Source: DATARH01 sp035534855 (GTDB lineage: Bacteria; Pseudomonadota; Alphaproteobacteria; ATCC43930; CGMCC-115725). From it: a stretch of DNA of 64,000 bases. Location: contig DATLRD010000072.1 in the NCBI GenBank assembly GCA_035534855.1, positions 23,713-87,712 on the forward strand, read 5' to 3'. Positions 28,634 through 36,914 of the stretch are shown one piece after another; position 1 is the stretch's first letter; every line of letters begins with the position of its first letter. The position numbers were made by a program, and so were the translations under genes. Under the pieces are notes generated by a model that was given only the letters and a program-made list of their open reading frames with translations, did not search any database and was not told the DNA's origin.

Positions 28634-29292
28634 CCCGGCGCCGCGAGGATGCGGCGGGCTAGCGGGATGGTGATCGCGCCGCCTTCGCTCATCTGCTGCC
28701 GGTCGAGCGCCGCGGCGAGCGCCATTGCCGCGGCGAACGACCGCTCCATCCGGCGGACCAGATACTCGATCACCGGCGGCTTGACCCTCACCTGGCGATC
28801 GGCGAACAGCTTGACCAGCACGGCCGCAAGCAGCGCATCGTCTGGCGGCTCGATGCCGGCCGCCGGCAGCGCGCGCAACCGCGAGGCGAGGTCGGGCAAG
28901 GCGATGCGCCACGTTGCCGCCGGCTGGCGTGCGATGATGAGGATGCTGCCGCCGCGCTCGCTGCACGCATTGTAGAGATGGAGCAGCTCCGCCTCCGGCG
29001 CGCGCTCGGCATCGTCGACGGCGATCGCACCGGGCGCCGTGCCGAGAACAGGCGCCGCCGCATCGGGCACGAGCTCGGTGCCGCCGACGAGCGCGGCACC
29101 GGCGCGCGCGCACCACAGATGGGCGAGGTGCGTCTTGCCGCTGCCCGGCGGGCCGTGCAGCACCAGCCCGCGCGCCGGCCAATCGGGCCAGCGCTCGATC
29201 CACGCGAATGCATCGCGGTTGGCCGGCGAGGTCAGGAAATCGCCCCGCCCAATGGCGGCGTTGTGCGGCAGGCCGAGCGGCAGCTGGATCAT
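28603..29292 (-). CDS. hdaA: HdaA, DnaA-related replication regulator
   Basis: The 229-residue protein is a short AAA+ homologue of DnaA without the DNA-binding domain. An N-terminal clamp-binding motif QLPLGL (3-8) is followed by the Walker A loop GPPGSGKTH (47-55), the Walker B region AIAVDDAERA and a sensor-type RLRALP. Hda/HdaA bound to the sliding clamp stimulates ATP hydrolysis by DnaA and so limits re-initiation. The start overlaps the permease stop (ATGA). The four-gene order DUF2066, pgsA-like, AI-2E permease, hdaA is typical of alphaproteobacteria. Confidence 0.9.
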   Translation of the reverse strand: MIQLPLGLPHNAAIGRGDFLTSPANRDAFAWIERWPDWPARGLVLHGPPGSGKTHLAHLWCARAGAALVGGTELVPDAAAPVLGTAPGAIAVDDAERAPEAELLHLYNACSERGGSILIIARQPAATWRIALPDLASRLRALPAAGIEPPDDALLAAVLVKLFADRQVRVKPPVIEYLVRRMERSFAAAMALAAALDRQQMSEGGAITIPLARRILAAPGQSESDLTVT

Positions 29293-30386
29293 CGGAACGG
29301 GGTGAGGCCGCGAGCCGCCTCGGGCTGATGCGGATCGTAGATCGTGCTGCGCCGATAGCGGCTGAGACTGAACCGGATCAGCACGCCCACCACCGCCGCC
29401 GCCGGCACAGCGAGCAGGACACCGAGAAAGCCGAACAGGCTGCCGCCGGCGAACAGGGCGAAAATCACCCACACCGGATGCAGGTGGATGCGATCGCCGA
29501 CCAGTTTGGGGGTCAGGATGTTGGCCTCGACCGTCTGGCCGAACAGAAATATCCCGGTAACGATGAAGACCTTTGTCCAGGTGCCGTATTGCGACGCCGC
29601 GAGGCCGACCGCGAGCACGAACCCGGTGCTGACGCCCAGCACCGGAACGATCGCCAGCACGCCGATCAGCACGCCGAGGGCAAAACTCGAATCGAGCCCG
29701 ACCAATGTCAGGGCGACGCCGTAATACACCGCCAGGATCAGGCAGATCAGCGTCTGGCCGTGAACGAAGCCGACCAGCATGTCGCTGACCGCACGCGCCT
29801 GGCCGCGCACCGTTTCGAGCGATTGGCGCGGCAGGTAGCCATCGATCAGCGCGACCATGCCATCCCAGTCACGCAGCAGAAAGAAGGTCACGATCGGCGT
29901 GACCACGACGAGCGAGACGATGTTGAGGATCGCGATGCTGCTGGTGAGCACGCTCTGCAGCAGCGAGGTGAGCCAGGTCAACGCCTCGCCGAGCTTGCCG
30001 CCGAGCGCGTCGCGTACCTTGTTGACCTCATCGGCCGGCAGCCGCTCGCGCAATAGCGCCATCAGCTTGCCGATCTCGGCCTGCAGCGTGGTCACCAGGC
30101 TCGGCACCTTGGCGATCAGTTGGACCACCTGGTTCTGGATCAGCGGGATCAGCAGAAACAGCACAAACGCGACCGCCATCATGAAAAGGACGAGGACCAA
30201 AACGCTGCCGAGAGTGCGCCGGATCCCCCAGCGTTCGAGCCGGGACACCGCAGGGGCCAACACGTATGAGATGACGAACCCCGCGACAAACGGCAGCAGG
30301 ATTCCTTGGACCAGGACCAGCACCACCACGCCGGCGATGATGACGCCGAGCCAGAACAGGACCGGATAGAGCCGGCGGGTGGTCAA
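29289..30386 (-). CDS. AI-2E family transporter (PerM-like permease)
   Basis: An inner-membrane protein of about 365 residues with some eight hydrophobic segments, for example ILLPFVAGFVISYVL, the VTPIVTFFLLRDW region and the C-terminal VIFALFAGGSLFGFLGVLLAVP. This is the AI-2E/PerM family, whose members export varied small molecules or exchange ions. No ATG fits. I propose the TTG at 30386 (TTGACCACC), which overlaps the pgsA-like stop, as the coupled start; the open frame further upstream only shadows the neighbouring gene. It is followed by hdaA with a four-base overlap. Confidence 0.85.
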   Translation of the reverse strand: MTTRRLYPVLFWLGVIIAGVVVLVLVQGILLPFVAGFVISYVLAPAVSRLERWGIRRTLGSVLVLVLFMMAVAFVLFLLIPLIQNQVVQLIAKVPSLVTTLQAEIGKLMALLRERLPADEVNKVRDALGGKLGEALTWLTSLLQSVLTSSIAILNIVSLVVVTPIVTFFLLRDWDGMVALIDGYLPRQSLETVRGQARAVSDMLVGFVHGQTLICLILAVYYGVALTLVGLDSSFALGVLIGVLAIVPVLGVSTGFVLAVGLAASQYGTWTKVFIVTGIFLFGQTVEANILTPKLVGDRIHLHPVWVIFALFAGGSLFGFLGVLLAVPAAAVVGVLIRFSLSRYRRSTIYDPHQPEAARGLTPFR

Positions 30387-30943
30387 AGCACCTGCTCGAT
30401 GCCGGCGAGAATGCGGGCCCAGCGGACAAAGTACGACGCGCCCGATAACGCCGTGGTCACCGCGACAGCGGCGACGAATATGGTGGTCACCGCCCCGTCC
30501 GCCAGCCCGAGGCCAAGCCGGCCCAGGACGAACGCGATCAGCGCGATCTGCAGCGAGGTGTTGATCTTGCTGATATACAGCGGATCGAACTGGCGCACCG
30601 TCGCGGTCGCCTGGACCAGGACGAAGCCGCCGACGATCATCACGTCGCGAAACACGACGAGGATCACCAGCCAGTCGGGAAGTTGCCCCTCGACACCCAG
30701 GGTCACATAGACGCTGGTAAGCAGCGCCTTGTCGGCGATCGGGTCGAGCAGCGCGCCGAGCCGCGTGCGGCGGTCGAATCGCTTGGCGATGTAGCCGTCG
30801 AGCGCATCCGACAGGCCGGCGGCGACGAATACCCAAAAGGCGACGCCGTAGCTATCGCCGAGAATCAACCAGATCGCCACCGGCACCGACAGCAGGCGGG
30901 CCGAGGTGATCAGATTCGGCAGGTTCAGAGCGATCTGGTTCAT
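30383..30943 (-). CDS. CDP-alcohol phosphatidyltransferase family protein, PgsA-like
   Basis: The 186-residue membrane protein carries the CDP-alcohol phosphotransferase signature from D46 to D71 (DALDG, then AKRF, GALLDPIAD), with all four metal-binding aspartates in place. Length and sequence resemble PgsA, which makes phosphatidylglycerol phosphate, but cardiolipin or related synthases share the motif. Start at MNQIALNLPNLIT. It follows the DUF2066 gene by 16 bases and overlaps the presumed TTG start of the permease. Confidence 0.87.
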   Translation of the reverse strand: MNQIALNLPNLITSARLLSVPVAIWLILGDSYGVAFWVFVAAGLSDALDGYIAKRFDRRTRLGALLDPIADKALLTSVYVTLGVEGQLPDWLVILVVFRDVMIVGGFVLVQATATVRQFDPLYISKINTSLQIALIAFVLGRLGLGLADGAVTTIFVAAVAVTTALSGASYFVRWARILAGIEQVL

Positions 30944-30959
30944 CGCCTCGGAAACCGCG

Positions 30960-32177
30960 CTAATTCGAACTCGCCGCACCGGCGCGCGAAAGGTGCCACA
31001 CCGGATCGCCGCGCACCAGATTGAGTCCGTCCCCGGCAAGGCTCGCGGTAAGCTGGTCGACATCGCCGGTATAGGCGATATCGATCGTCGCCTCCTGCCG
31101 CGACAACGCCCGCAGCTCGACCCCGCGAACCATCGGCAGGCCGGCGATCTGGTCGTGCAGCCTCAGCCAATCGTCGAGCCCGCTGATCTCCACGACGACG
31201 GTAATGCTGGCCTGCTGCGCGGATTGCGGTGCGATCCCCTTCCAGTTGCTGTCGATCGCGGCCCCGGTCGACTGCACCGCCCGCAGGAAGAACGCCTCGA
31301 CGCTTTCGCCGGGGTTGGCGGTGAGCGAGAGGGCGTGTGCATAGACAAGCTGTCCGGCGTGGTAGCGCTTGACCGAGATGTCGAGCCCGGTCGGGCCGTT
31401 CGCCGGGCCGCGTGCCACCGCGAGCGCGACCAGAATATCATCGGTGCCGTATTTGCGGCTGATCCGGCCGAGCGCGTCGGGATCGCCGGCGCGCGCCTTG
31501 TCGGCATCGATCGCTGCGACGTCGCCGACATCGCCGAGCGGCATCGTCAGCTCGACGCCCCCGGGCCCGGGCTGGTGCTGGGTCCACACGTCGCGCCACG
31601 GGTTGGGGTCGTCCCACAGCACGACACGGCTGCCGAGCTGGTAAAGCGCGAGCAGCAGCACCGGCTTACCGCTGCCGAGCGGCGGCGCGGTGCTGGGCGG
31701 CGCGGTGCTGGCCGGAGCTTCCAGACCGGCGGCGGGGCCGGTCGCCGGTCTGGCAATGTGCAGCACGCTCTGCACATCGGCCGGGCGGAAATGGTAGGTA
31801 TAGTCGGCGGTATAGCGGACCGCCGTCATGCGTTCGTTGGCGACCTCGAAGCTGATCACCATGTCGGTGATCTGGTTGTCGCTGAGCTTGGACAGCTTGC
31901 CATTACCCGGCCCGCCGGCGAGGTTGTCGGCGATCTCGGCGAGCGCCCGGCGCTGGCCGCCGAGGCGAGCCTCTTCACGCGCCTTGACGACGTTTTCGGC
32001 GGTGGCGTCGACCTTGACGGTCGCAGTATAGGGGTCAGCGCTCGCCGGGTTCGGCGTCGGCTCCTGCGCCCGGGCGCTTCCGAAGCAGCCGACCAGCAGC
32101 AACACGCAGAACAACGCGCCGGCAAGAGGTCGCCGGCCGCGTGCGCCGGCCACCCCGGGCACCAGCGGCAGGGTCAT
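30960..32177 (-). CDS. DUF2066 domain exported protein
   Basis: The 405-residue protein has an N-terminal export signal (ALFCVLLLVGCFGSARAQ). LVGC fits a lipobox, while ARA-Q also fits signal peptidase I, so it may be a lipoprotein or a periplasmic protein. The body matches the DUF2066 family (opening YTATVKVDATAENVVKAREEA), which regularly sits before the pgsA-like/permease/hdaA genes. A proline-rich linker with repeated STAPP separates two halves. The biochemical role is not known to me. Confidence 0.8.
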   Translation of the reverse strand: MTLPLVPGVAGARGRRPLAGALFCVLLLVGCFGSARAQEPTPNPASADPYTATVKVDATAENVVKAREEARLGGQRRALAEIADNLAGGPGNGKLSKLSDNQITDMVISFEVANERMTAVRYTADYTYHFRPADVQSVLHIARPATGPAAGLEAPASTAPPSTAPPLGSGKPVLLLALYQLGSRVVLWDDPNPWRDVWTQHQPGPGGVELTMPLGDVGDVAAIDADKARAGDPDALGRISRKYGTDDILVALAVARGPANGPTGLDISVKRYHAGQLVYAHALSLTANPGESVEAFFLRAVQSTGAAIDSNWKGIAPQSAQQASITVVVEISGLDDWLRLHDQIAGLPMVRGVELRALSRQEATIDIAYTGDVDQLTASLAGDGLNLVRGDPVWHLSRAGAASSN

Positions 32178-32311
32178 TGCAATGCGTCCCCGAGTCCGTA
32201 TCCTCGCGGTTCCCCGACCGCGACAAGGCGGTCATAGCGCAGTTTTCGCGAGGACGCCATCGACAGGCTGGGCCGGCCCCGTGCGATCGCGCCGCAACCA
32301 GCGAGAGTTTG

Positions 32312-32986
32312 ATGCCACGGCTGAGGGTCGGGGTGCTGATCTCAGGGCGCGGGTCGAACCTGCAGGCGCTGATCGACGCCGCCGCCGTGCCGGATTATCC
32401 GGCGGAGATCGCGCTGGTGCTGAGCAACCGCGCCGACGCCTCCGGTCTGGCGCGTGCCGCGCGCGCCGGCATCCCGCACCGCGCGATACCGCACCCGAGC
32501 CGCGAGGAATTCGCCGCGGCGGCCGACGCGGGGCTGCACGAGAACGGCGTCGGGCTGATCGCGCTCGCCGGCTATATGCGCATCCTCGACAGCGGCTTTG
32601 TCGCGGCCTGGCGCGACCGCCTCGTCAACATCCACCCGTCGCTGCTGCCGGCCTTTCCCGGGCTGCACCCGCAGCGTCAGGCGCTCGCCGCCGGCGTGCG
32701 CGTTTCCGGCTGCACCGTACATTTCGTGCGCGAGGCGGTCGATAGCGGCCCGATTATCGCGCAGGCCGCCGTGCCGGTGCACGATGGCGACGACGAAGCG
32801 CGGCTCGCCGACCGCATCCTCGCGGCCGAGCACCGGATCTACCCGCTGGCGGTGCGGCTGTTCGCCGAAGGGCGGCTGACGATCGCCGGCGAGCGGGTTC
32901 TGGTCGCCGGCGCCGCGGCGCCCGCCGGGGCGCTGTTGAACCCCGATCCTGCGGCGGTTGCGCCGCTTGCCTCCGGCGGCGGTTAG
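32312..32986 (+). CDS. purN: Phosphoribosylglycinamide formyltransferase
   Basis: The 224-residue enzyme transfers a formyl group from 10-formyl-THF to GAR in purine synthesis. The phosphate-binding SGRGSNLQ is at 11-18. The catalytic set is N106, H108 (NIHPSLLPAFPG) and D144 (VDSGPII), with the same residue numbers as in E. coli PurN. In many related genomes purM precedes purN. Here the 134-base gap to the divergent DUF2066 gene has no room for it, so purM must be elsewhere. The chosen ATG has only a weak ribosome site (GAGAG). Confidence 0.94.
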   Translation: MPRLRVGVLISGRGSNLQALIDAAAVPDYPAEIALVLSNRADASGLARAARAGIPHRAIPHPSREEFAAAADAGLHENGVGLIALAGYMRILDSGFVAAWRDRLVNIHPSLLPAFPGLHPQRQALAAGVRVSGCTVHFVREAVDSGPIIAQAAVPVHDGDDEARLADRILAAEHRIYPLAVRLFAEGRLTIAGERVLVAGAAAPAGALLNPDPAAVAPLASGGG

Positions 32987-33027
32987 GCTATACCTGGGGC
33001 AATCAGCGTTTCCGCGACGAGGCAGCG

Positions 33028-33153
33028 ATGACGGCCGTAGACCCAGATTATCAACGCCACTACCAGTTCTGGATCGGGTTCACCCGCTTCATGAAGATCG
33101 GCATCACCTTCGTCGTCACTCTCTTGATCCTGATGGCGATCTTCCTGGTTTGA
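33028..33153 (+). CDS. aa3-type cytochrome c oxidase subunit IV-like small protein
   Basis: A 41-residue protein with one membrane helix. It begins MTAVDPDYQRHYQFW and ends in VVTLLILMAIFLV. The pattern D-x-x-Y-x-x-H, an aromatic pair, a lysine and a C-terminal LILMAIFL helix matches the tiny alphaproteobacterial family of aa3 oxidase subunit IV (PF07835 type). No oxidase genes are nearby. It lies 41 bases after purN on the same strand and 13 bases from the convergent ndk stop. Confidence 0.7.
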   Translation: MTAVDPDYQRHYQFWIGFTRFMKIGITFVVTLLILMAIFLV

Positions 33154-33166
33154 CCGCGCTCGCCGG

Positions 33167-33589
33167 CTACGGGCAGATCTCGGCGGGGCTGAAGAAAAAC
33201 GCGATTTCCTGCGCCGCGGCCTCGGGCGAATCCGACCCGTGCACCGAGTTGGCCTCGATCGATTCGGCAAAATCCTTGCGGATCGTGCCCGGCCCGGCCT
33301 TGGCCGGATCGGTCGCGCCCATGATTTCGCGGTTCTTCGCCACCGCGCCCTCGCCTTCGAGCACCTGCACGACGACCGGGCCAGAGGTCATGAACGACAC
33401 CAAGCTGGCGTAGAACGGCCGCGCCGCATGCACCGCATAGAACGCCTCGGCGCGCTCCTTGCTGAGCCGCAGCCGCTTCTGCGCGACGATGCGCAGGCCG
33501 CTCTTTTCGAACCGGTCGTTGATTGCGCCGGTCAGGTTGCGGCGGGTCGCATCGGGCTTGATGATCGACAGGGTGCGCTCGACGGCCAT
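33167..33589 (-). CDS. ndk: Nucleoside diphosphate kinase
   Basis: The 140-residue protein has the normal NDK length and sequence. It starts MAVERTLSIIKPDA, and the phospho-accepting histidine is H117 in NSVHGSDS. It balances nucleoside triphosphate pools by phosphate transfer from ATP. The start at 33589 fits the family; the open frame 21 codons further upstream is unused. A well-formed promoter lies at 33624-33652, so it is probably transcribed alone. Confidence 0.97.
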   Translation of the reverse strand: MAVERTLSIIKPDATRRNLTGAINDRFEKSGLRIVAQKRLRLSKERAEAFYAVHAARPFYASLVSFMTSGPVVVQVLEGEGAVAKNREIMGATDPAKAGPGTIRKDFAESIEANSVHGSDSPEAAAQEIAFFFSPAEICP

Positions 33590-33623
33590 CGCTGATTTCT
33601 CGTTCGGGTGACGGGGGAGCGGC

Positions 33624-33652
33624 GTTATAGCCGCCCGCCCGCCGGCGGGCAA
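33624..33652 (-). promoter_or_regulatory. Predicted sigma-70 type promoter for ndk
   Basis: On the - strand TTGCCC (33652-33647) is followed after 17 bases by TATAAC (33629-33624), 34 bases before the ndk ATG. The -35 region overlaps a GCCCGCCGGCGGGC palindrome that could also serve to end the holC transcript. Confidence 0.6.
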
Positions 33653-33667
33653 TCGCCGCCCGCGCCG

Positions 33668-34114
33668 CTAAGCCTTCTTCTCCCACCCGGTCGCGGTCTG
33701 CTGCCAGTAGGTCAGCGCGTGTCCGGCGGCCTGCGCGGCGCGCCAGCGCCGGCGCGCGGCCTCGACCGCGTCGGGGTCGTTGCCGTCGAACAGGTCGAGG
33801 CAGCGCGCGAAGGCGCCGACATCGCCGGCCTCGACCCCGTCGACCAGAAACAGCACGGTGGCGCCGTTGGGGTTTTCGTCGCGGTGGCAAAGCCAGATCG
33901 GCTGTTCGGTCGGGTTGCCGTCGCGCGCCGCGCCGTGCGCCAGAAAACTCGCATCGTCATACGTCCACAGCAGCGAATTCAGGTGCTCGACCCGCTCCGG
34001 CGAGGCGGCGCGGATCACCACGCGGAGGTTCTGCGCCCGCGCCCGCTCCAACAGGCGGGGCAGCGCGCGTTCGAGCGGCGTCGACAGCAGGTGGTAAAAG
34101 CCGATCTCGGCCAT
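33668..34114 (-). CDS. holC: DNA polymerase III chi subunit
   Basis: The 148-residue protein starts MAEIGFYHLLSTPLERALPRLLERA and contains the chi-subunit signatures WTYDDASFLAHG and TVLFLVDG. Chi links the clamp loader to single-strand binding protein. The ATG shares one base with the pepA stop (TGATG), so translation is coupled. The pepA-holC order is common in proteobacteria. Confidence 0.92.
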   Translation of the reverse strand: MAEIGFYHLLSTPLERALPRLLERARAQNLRVVIRAASPERVEHLNSLLWTYDDASFLAHGAARDGNPTEQPIWLCHRDENPNGATVLFLVDGVEAGDVGAFARCLDLFDGNDPDAVEAARRRWRAAQAAGHALTYWQQTATGWEKKA

Positions 34115-35613
34115 CAACCCTGTTCGTAATAATCCGCGACGAGGCGGTCGAGCAGGCGCACCCCGAACGCGGTTGCGCCTTTCGGCACGGTCGGCGCGTC
34201 GCGCTTCGACCAGGCGACCCCGGCGATGTCGAGATGCGCCCACGGCACGTTGTTGACAAAGCGCTGGACGAACTGCGCGCCGATGATGCTGCCGGCGCCG
34301 CGGTCGCTGGCGATGTTCTTGACGTCGGCGGCGTCGCTGTCGATCGTCCGGTCGTAGGCGGCGGCGAGCGGGAGCCGCCACAGTTTCTCGTCGACCGACT
34401 TGCCGGCGGCGATCAGCCGGTCGGCGAGATCGTCGTTGTTGCTGAACAGCCCGGCGTGCTCGTGGCCGAGCGCCATGACGACCGCGCCGGTCAGCGTCGC
34501 GAGGTCGATCATCGCCTTGGGCTTGAACCGGTCCTGGCAGTACCACAGCGCGTCGGCGAGCACGAGCCGGCCCTCGGCGTCGGTGTTGAGGACCTCGATC
34601 GTCTGGCCCGACAGCGATTTGACGATGTCGCCGGGGCGCTGGGCGGTGCCCGACGGCATATTCTCGACCAGCCCGACCACGCCAACCGCGTTGACCCTGG
34701 CCTTACGCGCGGCCAACAGGCGCATCAGCCCGATCACCACCCCGGCGCCGGCCATGTCCCATTTCATCTCGCCCATGCCGGCCGACGGCTTGATCGAGAT
34801 GCCGCCGGTGTCGAAGGTGACGCCCTTGCCGACAAAGGCGATCGGCGCGGCCCCGTCGGGACCGCCGTGCCATTGCATGACGACGACCCGCGACGGCCGG
34901 GCGCTGCCCTGCCCGACCGCGAGCAGCGCGTTCATGCCGATCTCGCGCAGCCGGTCTTCGTCAAGCACCTCGACCGAGAGGCCAAATTCGGCAAGCCCGG
35001 CGGCCTGCGCGGCGAGCGTCTCCGGGTAGATCACGTTGGCCGGCTCGGACACCAGGTCGCGGGTGAACGATACCGCGGCGGCCGCGGCGTCGCGATCGCG
35101 ATAGGCGCGCTCGGCGGCGTCCGGGTCGCGGCTGACGACGGTCAGCGCCACCAGTGTCGGCTTGCGCTCGGGTTTCTCTTTAGTGCGATAGCGATCGAAG
35201 CGGTAGACCCGCAGCGCAGCGCCGAAAGCGAGCGAGGCGGCGGCCTCGGCGGCGCCGACCTTGGCGTCGTCGCCAAGCTCGACGGCGACCAGCGCCGCGC
35301 TCTCGCCGGTGCTATTGAGATGGGCGACCAGCGCGCCGCCGAGATCCTCCAGCCGGCGCACGTCGACCGTCTCCGGCGTGCCGAGCCCGGCGAGCACGAT
35401 CTGGCTGGCGGCGAGGTTGGCCGGCCCGACGACCGCCAGGATCTCGCCCTTCTTGCCTCGGAACCGGCCGGAAGCGGCGAGCGCCCGAGCGACCGCGCCG
35501 CCGCTCGCTTCGTCGATCTGCCGCGCCGGAGCGGTCAACCCGCCGCCTTCCCAGGCTCCGACGACGATGGCACCCCTTCGGGCCGGGTCGAACGCGCCAA
35601 ATTCGATCTTCAT
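34114..35613 (-). CDS. pepA: Leucyl aminopeptidase (M17)
   Basis: The 499-residue M17 aminopeptidase has the metal-binding and catalytic motifs VGKGVTFDTGGISIKP and NTDAEGRLVLADAL, followed by a conserved C-terminal half. It releases N-terminal residues from peptides in the cytosol; in E. coli PepA also binds DNA. Start at MKIEFGAFDP. A promoter candidate lies 37 bases upstream (35650-35678). It is divergent from lptF. Confidence 0.96.
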   Translation of the reverse strand: MKIEFGAFDPARRGAIVVGAWEGGGLTAPARQIDEASGGAVARALAASGRFRGKKGEILAVVGPANLAASQIVLAGLGTPETVDVRRLEDLGGALVAHLNSTGESAALVAVELGDDAKVGAAEAAASLAFGAALRVYRFDRYRTKEKPERKPTLVALTVVSRDPDAAERAYRDRDAAAAAVSFTRDLVSEPANVIYPETLAAQAAGLAEFGLSVEVLDEDRLREIGMNALLAVGQGSARPSRVVVMQWHGGPDGAAPIAFVGKGVTFDTGGISIKPSAGMGEMKWDMAGAGVVIGLMRLLAARKARVNAVGVVGLVENMPSGTAQRPGDIVKSLSGQTIEVLNTDAEGRLVLADALWYCQDRFKPKAMIDLATLTGAVVMALGHEHAGLFSNNDDLADRLIAAGKSVDEKLWRLPLAAAYDRTIDSDAADVKNIASDRGAGSIIGAQFVQRFVNNVPWAHLDIAGVAWSKRDAPTVPKGATAFGVRLLDRLVADYYEQG

Positions 35614-35649
35614 CGCACCACCCTGGCCAGCCGGATCAAAGCTTACCGC

Positions 35650-35678
35650 GCGATAGCCGCCCCGCCGCCGCGAGTCAA
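35650..35678 (-). promoter_or_regulatory. Predicted promoter for pepA-holC
   Basis: On the - strand TTGACT (35678-35673) and TATCGC (35655-35650) are separated by 17 bases. The -35 box differs at one base and the -10 box at three from consensus, in the 155-base divergent region with lptF. Confidence 0.5.
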
Positions 35679-35753
35679 CGCCGGCATCACGCGGCGCATC
35701 CCCGGCGCCGACGCCGCGATGGCAAACCGCTGGCCGCAGCCCCGCCCCGCCCC

Positions 35754-35759
35754 TATGAT
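35754..35759 (+). promoter_or_regulatory. Candidate -10 box directly before lptF
   Basis: TATGAT lies only nine bases before the lptF ATG, and there is no ribosome-binding site in between. If used, transcription would start almost at the ATG, giving a leaderless or near-leaderless message. The matching -35 position is poor (TGGCCG at 17-base spacing), so this is tentative. Confidence 0.3.
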
Positions 35760-35768
35760 CCTGCCGCG

Positions 35769-36890
35769 ATGACCGGGCTCACCCGCTACATTCTGCGGCA
35801 GTGTATCGGCGTGATGATCTTCGTCACGGCGGCGCTGTGCGCGGCGGTGTGGCTGGCCCAGTCGCTGCGGCTCATCGACCTGATCGTCAACCGCGGTCTC
35901 AGCGCCGAGCTGTTTCTGTATCTGGCGCTGCTGATCCTGCCGCGGTTCATCGAGATCGTGCTGCCAATCGGCGTGTTCATCGCGGTGCTGTTCGTCTTCA
36001 ACCGCCTCAGCAGCGAGAGCGAGCTGGTCGTAATGCGCGCCGCCGGGGTCGGACCGGCCGGGCTGGCGAGGCCGGTCCTGGTTCTGGCCGGGATGGGCTT
36101 TGTCATTCTGCTGGTGCTGTCGGCCTATCTGCTGCCGGCATCCAACCGCGAGTTCAAGGACGCCCAGTTCGAAATCCGCAACCGGTTCGTTTCGAGCCTG
36201 CTGCAAGAAGGCGCGTTCACGACGATTTCGGACAAGGCGACGATCTATATCGCCTCGCGCGACAACCGCGGTGAGGTCGTCGGGGTGCTGATCGACGACG
36301 AGCGCGACAAGAACCGCCCGGTCACGATCCTCGCCCAGCGCGGCGCCTTCACCAGCGCCGGCGGCGGCTCGCGCCTCGTCATGGTCAACGGCGATCGCCA
36401 GGAATATAACCGCACCACCGGCAAGCTCTCGATCCTCAGCTTCGACCGCTACACGCTCGACCTCGATACGATGCGCGACGCGCCGGTCGTGCGCTTCCGC
36501 GAGCCGCAGGAGCGCTATCTTGGCGAATTGCTGTTTCCGCCGCCCGGGCTCGACCCGGCGATGCGCTACAGCTTTATTGTCGAGGCCAACCAGCGCCTTG
36601 CCATGACGTTCTCGGTGTTCGGCTTTGCGATGATCCCGCTGGCCTGCCTGCTGCCGGGCGAGATCAATCGCCGCGGCCAGTTGCGGCGAGTGCTGCTGGC
36701 GATCACGCTTGCCTTTATCTACCAGTCGGTTGGCATCGGGGTGCAGGACCTGGCGAGCCGCTATGGCGTCGCTATCCCGTTGATGTACCTGATCGACCTC
36801 TTGCCGGTCGGGCTCGGGTTTGGAATCCTGCTGCGGGGCGGCATCCGGCTCGGGCGGCAGCGGCCGGTCCTGGCCGCCGCGGCACCCTGA
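35769..36890 (+). CDS. lptF: LPS export system permease LptF
   Basis: The 373-residue YjgP/YjgQ-family protein has the usual six membrane segments: three N-terminal helices (first CIGVMIFVTAALCAAVWL), a periplasmic beta-jellyroll domain, and three C-terminal helices. It starts MTGLTRYILRQCIG, with the conserved amphipathic N-terminus. LptF and LptG form the membrane part of the LptB2FG transporter that extracts LPS from the inner membrane. LptG follows after 24 bases. A -10-like TATGAT close to the ATG suggests a very short leader. Confidence 0.94.
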   Translation: MTGLTRYILRQCIGVMIFVTAALCAAVWLAQSLRLIDLIVNRGLSAELFLYLALLILPRFIEIVLPIGVFIAVLFVFNRLSSESELVVMRAAGVGPAGLARPVLVLAGMGFVILLVLSAYLLPASNREFKDAQFEIRNRFVSSLLQEGAFTTISDKATIYIASRDNRGEVVGVLIDDERDKNRPVTILAQRGAFTSAGGGSRLVMVNGDRQEYNRTTGKLSILSFDRYTLDLDTMRDAPVVRFREPQERYLGELLFPPPGLDPAMRYSFIVEANQRLAMTFSVFGFAMIPLACLLPGEINRRGQLRRVLLAITLAFIYQSVGIGVQDLASRYGVAIPLMYLIDLLPVGLGFGILLRGGIRLGRQRPVLAAAAP

Positions 36891-36914
36891 CCGCGCGGCA
36901 ACGGGGGAGAACCG

